From positions 1 through 10,627 of the forward strand of contig NYTN01000081.1 in assembly GCA_002683515.1 (NCBI GenBank): 10,627 bases of DNA, read 5' to 3'. Of the stretch, positions 1-6,622 are shown piece by piece (the first letter of the stretch is position 1; each line of letters opens with the position of its first letter). A program made the translations under genes and the position numbers. The notes beneath the pieces are model-generated. The model was given only the letters and a program-made list of their open reading frames with translations. It was not told the DNA's origin and searched no databases. This DNA comes from Rhodobiaceae bacterium. Lineage in GTDB: Bacteria; Pseudomonadota; Alphaproteobacteria; RS24.

Positions 1-176
1 CCATCTATAAGTATACGACCATCAGCTAGCTTTATCCTTACACCTTCAGCTTCAGTTACGGGAAGACCAATGGGGGTTGTCCGCATTTGCGTATAGGGCG
101 GCCATAGATTCTCAGTCGCCTGCTGTTGCCAATCAGGCATATTAGGGAAAAGCGGATTAACGGGTGAAACAGTCAT
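1..176 (-). CDS. bioA: Adenosylmethionine-8-amino-7-oxononanoate aminotransferase, N-terminal part
   Basis: Only the first 58 codons are present; the gene runs off the left edge. The reading begins MTVSPVNPLFPNMPDW and contains the BioA N-terminal signature LWPPYTQM at residues 24-31, then PLPV-like GLPVTEAEGVRIKLADGR and LID before the edge. BioA is a PLP enzyme that converts 7-keto-8-aminopelargonate (the BioF product) to 7,8-diaminopelargonate with S-adenosylmethionine as amino donor. The PLP lysine and active site lie outside the window. The ATG at 174-176 is the first start before the divergent control region. The gene is transcribed away from bioF, as in many bio loci. Identification rests on the WPPYTQM motif and the bioF/bioD neighbours. 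Confidence 0.9.
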   Translation of the reverse strand, partial: MTVSPVNPLFPNMPDWQQQATENLWPPYTQMRTTPIGLPVTEAEGVRIKLADGRILID

Positions 177-315
177 ATAAATCTCTCGAACTTTTGTCTT
201 GTTAAGAAAATCTCATTTCTTGCTTTATTGTTCAATTATAGGGCGCTTATAATTATGAGGTCGGCTGAGAAAATGTTACTCCACTATAAGACTTAACGGG
301 CGGAAATTAGAATAT
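177..315. promoter_or_regulatory. bioA-bioF divergent control region
   Basis: These 139 bases separate the starts of two divergent biotin genes and must hold both promoters. TATAAT occurs on the plus strand at 248-253 and, as its mirror, on the minus strand at 240-235. These are good -10 candidates giving leaders of roughly 50-55 bases for each gene. The matching -35 hexamers are weak: TTATTG at 225-230 with a 17-base spacer for bioF, and no convincing one for bioA. I see neither the BirA operator half-site TTGTAAACC nor the compact BioR box TTATCTATAA. bioF has no strong Shine-Dalgarno sequence. Promoter assignment is inference from hexamer matches. Confidence 0.55.
234..254. repeat. Perfect inverted repeat between bioA and bioF, possible operator
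   Basis: AATTATA at 234-240 is exactly mirrored by TATAATT at 248-254 around a 7-base G+C-rich centre, GGGCGCT. The symmetry places a consensus -10 hexamer for each direction inside one 21-base palindrome, so a repressor bound here would block both promoters. It could also simply be two -10 elements that happen to face each other. The regulator is unknown. Confidence 0.5.
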
Positions 316-1491
316 ATGAAAACCAATCAAAATTCTCTTGATATTTTCTGTGCTGAAAAAATCAATAAACTTGAAAAAAATGCCAGCTTTCGAACTCTCA
401 AGACAACACATCGTGGCGCGGAAGCAAAGAGCCGCCAATCCGGAAAACCTCTTATTTCCTTCTCGTGCAATGATTATCTGGGGCTATCGCATCATCCCAC
501 CATTCTAGAAAAAGCAAATGAGGCCGCAAGGCTTTATGGAGCTGGCGCAGCAGCCTCCCGACTTATCACGGGGAATTATCCGTTACTGGAAGACTTAGAA
601 AAGAAACTGGCAAAGCTTAAAAATACGCAAGCCTGCCTTATTTTCGGCTCTGGATTTCTGGCTAATATCGGGCTCATTCCTGCACTCTCCGGAACAGATG
701 ACCTTATTCTTGTGGATGAACTGGCACATGCCTGCCTCAATTCAGGCGCACGGCTTTCAAATGCAAAAGTTATTCGCTTTAAGCATAATGATTGTGACGA
801 CCTGGAACACCACCTCAAGTCACACCGCAACTCATTCAACAAATGTCTTATTTTAACGGATACTGTTTTTTCAATGGATGGTGATCTAGCCCCACTTCCA
901 ACTCTTCGGGACATCGCCAACCGCCATGATAGCTGGCTGATTACAGATGATGCCCATGGTATCGGTGTTCTGGGTGCAGGTCGTGGTGGCGGGTTTGCTT
1001 TTGACCCGCCAATTAAAGCCGATGTGCAAATGGGAACTTTATCAAAGGCACTTGGCAGTTATGGCGGCTATGTATGTGGCAGTCAAAAATTAATAGATTT
1101 ACTGGTAAACCGCGCAAGAAGTTTCGTTTATTCAACCGGCCTCCCACCGATGAGCACGGCAGCAGCACTTGCGGCATTGGAAATTATCGAACAAGACCCA
1201 AGCTTGGTCGATAAACCTCTGGCTTATGCAAGACAGTTCTGCGACAGAGTTGGTTTACCCACACCGCAAAGCCCGATAGTTCCAGTCATATTCGGTGGCA
1301 ATGACACCGTCATGACTGTGTCGGAAAAACTTGCCGATGAGGGGTTTCTCGTCAGTGCAATTCGACCACCGACTGTCCCGGAGAATACGGCAAGATTGCG
1401 TATCGCTTTTAATGCGAGTCATAAACCCTCAGATATTGACCGCCTCGCAGATTTGGTATGCGAAGCCAAAAAAGAATATGGGGTCAATTAA
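316..1491 (+). CDS. bioF: 8-amino-7-oxononanoate synthase (KAPA synthase)
   Basis: A PLP-dependent alpha-oxoamine synthase in the cytoplasm that condenses L-alanine with a pimeloyl thioester, releasing CO2, at the first ring-building step of biotin synthesis. The protein is 391 residues, close to the usual 385-390. Visible motifs are SCNDYLGLS (50-58), the GAGAAASRLITGNYP block (75-89), DELAHAC with the PLP-stacking His138, DDAHGIG (211-217, Asp211/His214 cofactor contacts), and TLSKALGSYGGY (241-252) with the Schiff-base Lys244. The C-terminal IRPPTVPENTARLRIAF (349-365) is also typical of the family. The stop codon overlaps the bioD start (TAATG), indicating translational coupling. It diverges from bioA. 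Confidence 0.96.
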   Translation: MKTNQNSLDIFCAEKINKLEKNASFRTLKTTHRGAEAKSRQSGKPLISFSCNDYLGLSHHPTILEKANEAARLYGAGAAASRLITGNYPLLEDLEKKLAKLKNTQACLIFGSGFLANIGLIPALSGTDDLILVDELAHACLNSGARLSNAKVIRFKHNDCDDLEHHLKSHRNSFNKCLILTDTVFSMDGDLAPLPTLRDIANRHDSWLITDDAHGIGVLGAGRGGGFAFDPPIKADVQMGTLSKALGSYGGYVCGSQKLIDLLVNRARSFVYSTGLPPMSTAAALAALEIIEQDPSLVDKPLAYARQFCDRVGLPTPQSPIVPVIFGGNDTVMTVSEKLADEGFLVSAIRPPTVPENTARLRIAFNASHKPSDIDRLADLVCEAKKEYGVN

Positions 1492-2147
1492 TGGGGCTTA
1501 CTTTCATCGCCGCAACCGGAACAGATATTGGCAAAACCTATATAACGTGTCTACTCATAAAGACTGCTGCCAAAATGGGAATATCCGTCAGGGGGGTGAA
1601 ACCTGTGATTAGTGGTTTTGACGAAAATAAAATTAATGAATCCGATACTGGTAACATTCTTGAAGCCATGGGCTTACCGCTAACAATGGATAATGTGCGC
1701 GACATCTCGCCCTGGCGCTTTTCAGCCGCCCTCTCGCCCGATATGGCTGCCACTCGTGAAAGCGCAACTATCCCGCTTCTTCCGCTGATAGAGTTTTGCA
1801 ATAAACAAGCCTCAGATTCACCAACGCTTGTGGAAGGCGTTGGCGGAGTGATGGTCCCCTTAAATGAAAAAGATACAACATTAGACTGGCAGGCAGCCTT
1901 AAATGCGAAATGCATGCTTATAACAGGTAGCTATCTTGGGACATTGTCTCACACCATGACAGCTCTCAAAGCATTGGAACAGCGCGGCATAAAACCATCA
2001 GCAATCATCATAAACAGTTCGGAAACCGCTCCTGTCTCCGAACAGGAAACTGCAGAAACGTTAGGTCGGTTTGTACCGGATATCCCAATTTATATCGTCG
2101 CCAGAAATGCCGAAACCTTACCGGAAGAACTGGTCTTAACATTGTAA
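1491..2147 (+). CDS. bioD: Dethiobiotin synthetase
   Basis: An ATP-dependent cytoplasmic enzyme that closes the ureido ring of 7,8-diaminopelargonate with CO2 to give dethiobiotin. The ATG at 1491 lies inside the bioF stop (TAATG) and yields 218 residues beginning MGLTFIAATGTDIGKT, which fits the family's N-terminus. An upstream in-frame ATG at 1458 would add 11 unrelated residues inside bioF. The P-loop is TGTDIGKT (9-16) with Lys15. Further family landmarks are a PVISGFD segment followed by SDTGNILEAMGL, the SPWRFSAALSPDMAA substrate region, VEGVGGVMVPL (E-G-x-G-G) and GSYLGTLSHTMTAL. The P-loop differs from the longer E. coli GTDTEVGKT form, which I take as a subfamily variant, not a defect. 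Confidence 0.94.
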   Translation: MGLTFIAATGTDIGKTYITCLLIKTAAKMGISVRGVKPVISGFDENKINESDTGNILEAMGLPLTMDNVRDISPWRFSAALSPDMAATRESATIPLLPLIEFCNKQASDSPTLVEGVGGVMVPLNEKDTTLDWQAALNAKCMLITGSYLGTLSHTMTALKALEQRGIKPSAIIINSSETAPVSEQETAETLGRFVPDIPIYIVARNAETLPEELVLTL

Positions 2148-2195
2148 CAAATTCTGGCTAACCTATTAAGTATAACGAGAAAACAAAGGCTATTA

Positions 2196-3281
2196 ATGAC
2201 GATTTTAAAAGTTCTGGCAGGCCCAAGGGCTTTTTCACATATTAGAGCACATGGCCTAAATCAGGTGGATGTACAGAGCGTTGTTTGTGCCTCAGGCGCA
2301 GCTAAGACCCTGACAACAGTCGGGCTGGACAAGGTGATACTGGGGCAATGGCTAAAAAACATAGATCACTCGATTGATTTACTCGGAACTTCTGCTGGCG
2401 CATTTAAATTGGCTGCTGCCTGTCGCAACGACACACAAGGCTGGCTAGATCAATTTGCCAATATTTATTGCACCCAAACCTATGCTGACCGGATTAATGA
2501 ACCCGATATAAGAGATATTATCAGTTGGGCGCCACGGGAACTGATTGATAAAGTCATGGCAGATGGTGGTGATGACGAGATACTCTCTCACCCGAATTTC
2601 AGGCTTCATATTGGCACTGTGAGATCATTCAATCTACTCGCCAGCGAAAATGTTAAACGTCAGAAACAAGCCATTACAAAAGCTGCGATTTTATCTATAA
2701 AAAGCAGGCATGGCCTAAAGGGTATGGCAGAACGAGTTGTATTTTCTGACTCAAGAAGTGCAAAAGCACTCAGGCCAATAGACAATTATCCGACCCATAG
2801 TGTAGCGCTAAACAAGAATAATTTAGGTCTGGCTTTAAATGCATCCGGGGCTATTCCGGTCATGATGCATGGTATAGAAATTGAAACTGAAGATGGAATT
2901 CATCTTTATCGCGATGGCGGTATGCTGGATTACCACCCTATTCCTTCACAGTTATGGCCTTCCAATGAAGGGATTGTACTTTACCCACATTTTTACGATT
3001 ATCTTAAATGGCGCTGGTTTGATAAATTCTATCCTTGGCGCAAAGTTTCCGCGAGCAAGCTAGATAATGTTGTGATTTTTGTGCCATCGGATGAATATGT
3101 GAAATCTCTTCCCTATAGCCGTATTCCCTCTAGAGGTGATTTCAAGCAATTTATCAAAGATGAGTCAAAACGCATTGAGATTTGGCAAACAGCCACCATG
3201 CGAAGTGAAGAACTCGGTAAGACATTTCTGGATCTTGTGCAGTCCGGGCGTATAGCAGATGAGATGGTCTTGCTGAAATAA
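2196..3281 (+). CDS. Patatin-like phospholipase family protein
   Basis: A predicted serine hydrolase of 361 residues using the patatin Ser-Asp dyad. The nucleophile elbow is GTSAG (64-68, Ser66), the aspartate is in DGG (240-242, Asp240), and NASGAIPVM (215-223) matches the conserved segment preceding it. The usual Gly-rich oxyanion-hole motif is altered: around residues 32-38 it reads ASGAAKT where related proteins have a GGxxKG-like run. No signal peptide or membrane segment is evident. Patatins are acyl-lipid hydrolases; the substrate here is unknown. The ATG is preceded by AAAGG at 2185-2189 with a 6-base spacer. It lies 48 bases after bioD and 22 before the next gene, so it is probably co-transcribed. 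A role in supplying or releasing acyl chains for biotin is speculation. Confidence 0.8.
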   Translation: MTILKVLAGPRAFSHIRAHGLNQVDVQSVVCASGAAKTLTTVGLDKVILGQWLKNIDHSIDLLGTSAGAFKLAAACRNDTQGWLDQFANIYCTQTYADRINEPDIRDIISWAPRELIDKVMADGGDDEILSHPNFRLHIGTVRSFNLLASENVKRQKQAITKAAILSIKSRHGLKGMAERVVFSDSRSAKALRPIDNYPTHSVALNKNNLGLALNASGAIPVMMHGIEIETEDGIHLYRDGGMLDYHPIPSQLWPSNEGIVLYPHFYDYLKWRWFDKFYPWRKVSASKLDNVVIFVPSDEYVKSLPYSRIPSRGDFKQFIKDESKRIEIWQTATMRSEELGKTFLDLVQSGRIADEMVLLK

Positions 3282-3303
3282 CTCAGCAGTCCTATACAAA
3301 CAC

Positions 3304-4242
3304 ATGGTCAGAATTTTATCCTATTTGAATAATCAGGAACTGGTTGACGGCATTCATGCAGCAATACCTAACGCCGAGATTATTTTTATCGACCCGAATA
3401 AACCACTTGAAGAAAATTTGGAAGCTGACTGCCTTCTATGTGTGGCCTCTTTCCTGGATGGAGTGGATCAAGTAATTGCAGCGACCAACGGGTTAAAGTG
3501 GATACATGTTTTCGGAACCGGCATTGACGGCTTTCCCATAGAAGCTTTGGGAGACATAATTTTAACCTCCGCGCGCGGCGCAAGTGCTGTTCAAGTTGCA
3601 GAATGGGCGTTCACCTGCATTTTGGCGGCCAGAAAAAATCTGCCGGAAAACTGGATCAGCGCGCCATCACCTTTCTGGTCCATCGCCGATAATATTGGCG
3701 CGGTACAAGGGCAGACACTCTCAATCTTTGGCTTTGGCTCCATCGGGAAAGAGCTTGCTAAACGCGCTTTGGCGTTTGATATGAAAGTTCTGACTATGAC
3801 GCGTCAATCATCTGTTTTTGTGGACAGGGTGGAAACAACAGACAGTCTCGAGGTACTTTTTGCAAAAGCCGACCACCTAGTTCTGGCTGCACCGGCAACC
3901 ACCGAAACAGACAATATTGTTAATACAAAAACTCTCAGCTATCTCAAACAGGACGCTCATCTGGTCAATATCGCCAGAGGATCATTGGTTGATGAAAATG
4001 ATTTAAAGCTGGCTCTAGACTCGGGAAAACTTGCTCGTGCCTCACTTGATGCCGTCCAGACAGAACCATTACCAGCAGATCACTGGATTTACGAGAATGA
4101 AAAAGTGTTTCTCAGCCCCCATCTGGCCTGGTGCGATATGCGGGTTATTGACACCATTTCCACTTCTTTTCTGGAAAATCTGGTGCTTTTTGCTAAACAA
4201 GTACCCTTGAACAATGTCGTAGATAAAAAGGCGGGATACTGA
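3304..4242 (+). CDS. D-isomer-specific 2-hydroxyacid dehydrogenase family protein
   Basis: A predicted NAD(P)-dependent oxidoreductase of 312 residues, the usual length for the GhrA/SerA-like superfamily. The Rossmann motif GFGSIG is at 143-148. The catalytic triad is readable: Arg225 in VNIARGSLVDE, Glu254 in DAVQTEPLP and His273 in LSPHLAW. The first third forms the substrate domain, with GTGIDGFP (71-78) corresponding to the conserved G-x-G-x-D loop. The superfamily interconverts 2-hydroxy and 2-keto acids; glyoxylate/hydroxypyruvate or phosphoglycerate are possible substrates but the sequence does not decide. There is no good Shine-Dalgarno before the ATG. It ends by overlapping the next gene (TGATG). 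Confidence 0.87.
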   Translation: MVRILSYLNNQELVDGIHAAIPNAEIIFIDPNKPLEENLEADCLLCVASFLDGVDQVIAATNGLKWIHVFGTGIDGFPIEALGDIILTSARGASAVQVAEWAFTCILAARKNLPENWISAPSPFWSIADNIGAVQGQTLSIFGFGSIGKELAKRALAFDMKVLTMTRQSSVFVDRVETTDSLEVLFAKADHLVLAAPATTETDNIVNTKTLSYLKQDAHLVNIARGSLVDENDLKLALDSGKLARASLDAVQTEPLPADHWIYENEKVFLSPHLAWCDMRVIDTISTSFLENLVLFAKQVPLNNVVDKKAGY

Positions 4243-4745
4243 TGGTTAAATTATTGCTTTGGCGGCATGCCAAATCAGATTGGGATATGCCCGAACTTGA
4301 TGACCATGAACGTCCACTTAATAAGAGAGGTCGCCGTGACCGCGAAATCATGGCGCGCTATATAGAAAATAATTTTGCACCAACTTTGGTGATTTGCTCA
4401 ACCGCACGCCGAACACGTGAAACCGTTGTCACGCTATGCAATCACGACATCATTACTTATTCCAGCGACCTCTATCAGGCGATGCACACGGATCTGATGA
4501 ATATCGCCAAACGTAATGGCGGTGACCATGACTGCATATTGCTGGTTGCTCATAATCCTGGCATGGAAATGTTTGCTGGGCGCATGGCTCAAACTTCACC
4601 TGAGATTGCTGAGAGATTTACCATGAAATACCCTACTTGCTCAGTTGCTGGCATTAGTTGGGATTGCGATTGGGCGGACATCTCTTTTGATAATGGTGGC
4701 GTGATTGATTATGAAAACCCAGCTCGCCTTATCGGGCAGGAATAA
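4242..4745 (+). CDS. SixA-like histidine phosphatase
   Basis: A 167-residue member of the histidine phosphatase (phosphoglycerate mutase-like) superfamily, closest in layout to SixA. The RHG-type motif is LLWRHAKSDW, with Arg8 and the phospho-accepting His9. The second conserved arginine lies in CSTARRTRET (52-61), and the second histidine is His104 in LLVAHNPGME. The DDHERPLNKRG stretch (20-30) is characteristic of SixA-like proteins in which the RHAKS motif is followed by D-x-x-R-P-L-x-x-R-G. E. coli SixA dephosphorylates phosphohistidine proteins; the partner here is unknown. Its ATG overlaps the dehydrogenase stop (TGATG), and it appears to be the last gene of the rightward bio string. 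No convincing hairpin terminator follows it. Confidence 0.86.
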   Translation: MVKLLLWRHAKSDWDMPELDDHERPLNKRGRRDREIMARYIENNFAPTLVICSTARRTRETVVTLCNHDIITYSSDLYQAMHTDLMNIAKRNGGDHDCILLVAHNPGMEMFAGRMAQTSPEIAERFTMKYPTCSVAGISWDCDWADISFDNGGVIDYENPARLIGQE

Positions 4746-4759
4746 CGCTAAGTATCACT

Positions 4760-4781
4760 CAATTCTTGACAATTCTTGACA
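4760..4781. repeat. Tandem 10-base duplication carrying two -35 hexamers
   Basis: The unit CAATTCTTGA occurs twice without a gap (4760-4769 and 4770-4779) and is followed by CA. Each copy completes a consensus TTGACA (4766-4771 and 4776-4781). The duplication lies directly upstream of the umuDC promoter. Confidence 0.8.
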
Positions 4782-4802
4782 GGCCAACCTGCATGACATA
4801 AT
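4776..4802 (+). promoter_or_regulatory. Predicted umuDC promoter
   Basis: TTGACA at 4776-4781 is a perfect -35. CATAAT at 4797-4802 matches the -10 consensus at five of six positions but with a short 15-base spacer; TAATGT at 4799-4804 would give 17 bases but matches poorly. Either choice puts the start site at about 4808-4812, on top of the LexA box. The exact -10 is uncertain. Confidence 0.55.
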
Positions 4803-4808
4803 GTTTAT

Positions 4809-4823
4809 GTTCACTTTATGTTC
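4809..4823 (+). promoter_or_regulatory. LexA (SOS) box of the alphaproteobacterial type
   Basis: The sequence GTTC-ACTTTAT-GTTC is an exact GTTC-N7-GTTC direct repeat, the LexA-binding form described in alphaproteobacteria, unlike the palindromic CTG-N10-CAG box of E. coli. It ends 14 bases before the umuD start and overlaps the predicted start of transcription, so LexA binding would block umuDC until DNA damage inactivates LexA. Confidence 0.85.
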
Positions 4824-4837
4824 TCTTTGGTTACGTT

Positions 4838-5260
4838 ATGTTATTGCGTTCAGACATCACATTAGAGGTGCGACGCCCGGTTTTTGCGTCCCGTATTTCT
4901 GCCGGATTTCCAAGTCCGGCTGATGATTTCATCGAAGGTAGTTTGGATCTCAACAAGCACCTTGTTGCGCATCCGGCGGCTACATTTTTTCTGAGAGTTG
5001 TTGGCGAGTCGATGCTGGGGGCGGGCATTCATCCGGGTGACCTGCTGGTTGTTGATCGTAGTCTAACGCCGACAGTCAATGATATTGTTATTGCCGTTCT
5101 GCATGGTGAGCTAACCGTCAAGCGGCTCTTGCGAGATCCGGACGATAAGCATCTGTGGATTTTACATGCCGAGAACCCCTCTTATTCGGATGCAAAAATG
5201 CCACCCGATAGTGAGATATGGGGCGTGGTCAGTCATTGTATTCGAGGCTTCCGCGCATGA
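4838..5260 (+). CDS. umuD: DNA polymerase V accessory subunit UmuD (LexA-like autoprotease)
   Basis: A 140-residue S24-family protein that cleaves itself with RecA-ssDNA help; the shortened UmuD' then joins UmuC as translesion polymerase V. The cleavage site is ISAGFPSP with the scissile Ala22-Gly23 bond. The Ser-Lys dyad is Ser58 in VVGESMLGAGIHPGDLLVVDR and Lys95 in GELTVKRLL, both two positions earlier than in E. coli (Ser60, Lys97). The protein lacks a DNA-binding domain, which separates it from LexA. The ATG at 4838 is fixed by the LexA box just upstream. A clear Shine-Dalgarno is missing. It overlaps umuC by four bases (ATGA). Confidence 0.95.
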   Translation: MLLRSDITLEVRRPVFASRISAGFPSPADDFIEGSLDLNKHLVAHPAATFFLRVVGESMLGAGIHPGDLLVVDRSLTPTVNDIVIAVLHGELTVKRLLRDPDDKHLWILHAENPSYSDAKMPPDSEIWGVVSHCIRGFRA

Positions 5261-6549
5261 CGCAGTCGCATATCGCAATCGTTGATTGCAATAATTTCTA
5301 TGTCTCCTGTGAACGGGTGTTTAACCCGCAACTTTGCAACATGCCTGTTGTCGTGTTGTCCAATAATGATGGTTGTATCATTGCGCGTTCGAATGAGGCC
5401 AAGGCGCTCGGCATCCCAATGGGTGCGCCTTACTTCAAGTGGAAGCGCATGATTGAAGATTCTGGTGTCGCAGTCATGTCGAGCAATTATGCTCTTTATG
5501 GCGATATGAGTAGCCGCGTAATGCAAGTGTTAGCCGCCATTGCGCCTGCCATCGAAATATACAGCATTGACGAGAGCTTTCTCGATTTCAGTAATCTACC
5601 GGACACACTAAACCCGGTTGATTTAGCAGATCGGCTCCGCCAACAAGTCGCGCAATGGACAGGCATTCCCGTATCCATCGGCATGGCAAGCAGTAAAACA
5701 TTAGCAAAAATCGCCAACCGCCTTGCCAAGAAAAATCCCAGCAAGCACGGCGTTGCCAATCTGACTGATCCAACAGAAATTGCCACCACCCTTGCTGCCA
5801 CAGATGTTGAGGATATTTGGGGCATCGGGAGGCGCTGGGCGCGTATGCTGAAAGCCTGCAACATTATGACCGCCGCAGATTTTCGTAGCTGCTCTGATAG
5901 TTGGGTCAGACAGAAAATGGGAGTGGTCGGCCTGCGTACCTTGCACGAACTCAGAGGCATACCTTGTGTATCACTGGAACTAGAGAGCCCAGACAAAAAA
6001 AGTATTTGTGTGTCACGGAGTTTTTCAACACCTGTCATGGAGCATGCTGCCCTCACAGACCGGCTCAGCGATTTTGCTTCACGCGCTGCCGCCAAAACAC
6101 GTAAAACAGGGTTGGTGGCAGGATATATAACTGTCTTCGTCCGTACCAACAGGTTTCAAAAAGACCGCCCCCAATATAGTAATGCCGTCACCCTTACTTT
6201 CCCTGAAATGACTGCCCATACGGCTGATATTCTTGCTGCCACACGTCAGGGGCTGGCGCATATTTACCGGCCCGGTTATGAATATAAAAAAGCAGGTGTT
6301 CTGCTGACCAATCTGATGCGGCAAGATATGACACCTCAAAGCCTCTGGACCCATGCCGGTTCACCTAAAACACTTATCGTAAAGGAAAAGAGAAATAAAC
6401 TTATGCAAGCTTTTGACGGAATTAATGGTCGCTTCGGTCACGGCAGCATCGCTTATGGCATTGCGAAACGGAAAAATAATTGGTTCATGCGACAAGAAAA
6501 AGTATCCCCACGGTACACCACACGCTGGGAAGATTTACCCACAGTCTGA
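5257..6549 (+). CDS. umuC: DNA polymerase V catalytic subunit UmuC (Y-family)
   Basis: A translesion polymerase of 430 residues (E. coli 422). The palm motif DCNNFYVSCERVF holds Asp10, and YSIDESFLDF (102-111) holds the catalytic Asp105 and Glu106. SIGMASSKTLAKIANRLAKK (140-159) is typical, as is the helix-hairpin-helix IWGIGRRWARML (187-198). The C-terminal UmuC-specific tail begins near residue 345. At the place where E. coli UmuC has the clamp-binding pentapeptide QLNLF, this protein reads TPQSLW (359-364), a degenerate match. The ATG at 5257 overlaps the umuD stop (ATGA); an earlier in-frame ATG at 5218 lies inside umuD and adds residues with no family match. It is expected to be controlled by LexA with umuD. 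Confidence 0.95.
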   Translation: MTQSHIAIVDCNNFYVSCERVFNPQLCNMPVVVLSNNDGCIIARSNEAKALGIPMGAPYFKWKRMIEDSGVAVMSSNYALYGDMSSRVMQVLAAIAPAIEIYSIDESFLDFSNLPDTLNPVDLADRLRQQVAQWTGIPVSIGMASSKTLAKIANRLAKKNPSKHGVANLTDPTEIATTLAATDVEDIWGIGRRWARMLKACNIMTAADFRSCSDSWVRQKMGVVGLRTLHELRGIPCVSLELESPDKKSICVSRSFSTPVMEHAALTDRLSDFASRAAAKTRKTGLVAGYITVFVRTNRFQKDRPQYSNAVTLTFPEMTAHTADILAATRQGLAHIYRPGYEYKKAGVLLTNLMRQDMTPQSLWTHAGSPKTLIVKEKRNKLMQAFDGINGRFGHGSIAYGIAKRKNNWFMRQEKVSPRYTTRWEDLPTV

Positions 6550-6622
6550 AAAAAAGAGAAACTTGCGCCACCGGAATGAAATAATAAGTCTAAAGACCGC
6601 GTTATTAAAAGTCAGCTAGGGC

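Noticed and set aside
177..315. BirA or BioR operator in the bioA-bioF region
   Set aside because: Neither TTGTAAACC-type half-sites nor a compact TTATCTATAA-type palindrome is present; the palindrome that is present has a 7-base centre.
5496..6149. Long open frame (217 codons) on the minus strand inside umuC
   Set aside because: It lies wholly antisense to a well-supported polymerase gene and has no recognisable motif; it is a shadow of umuC codon structure.
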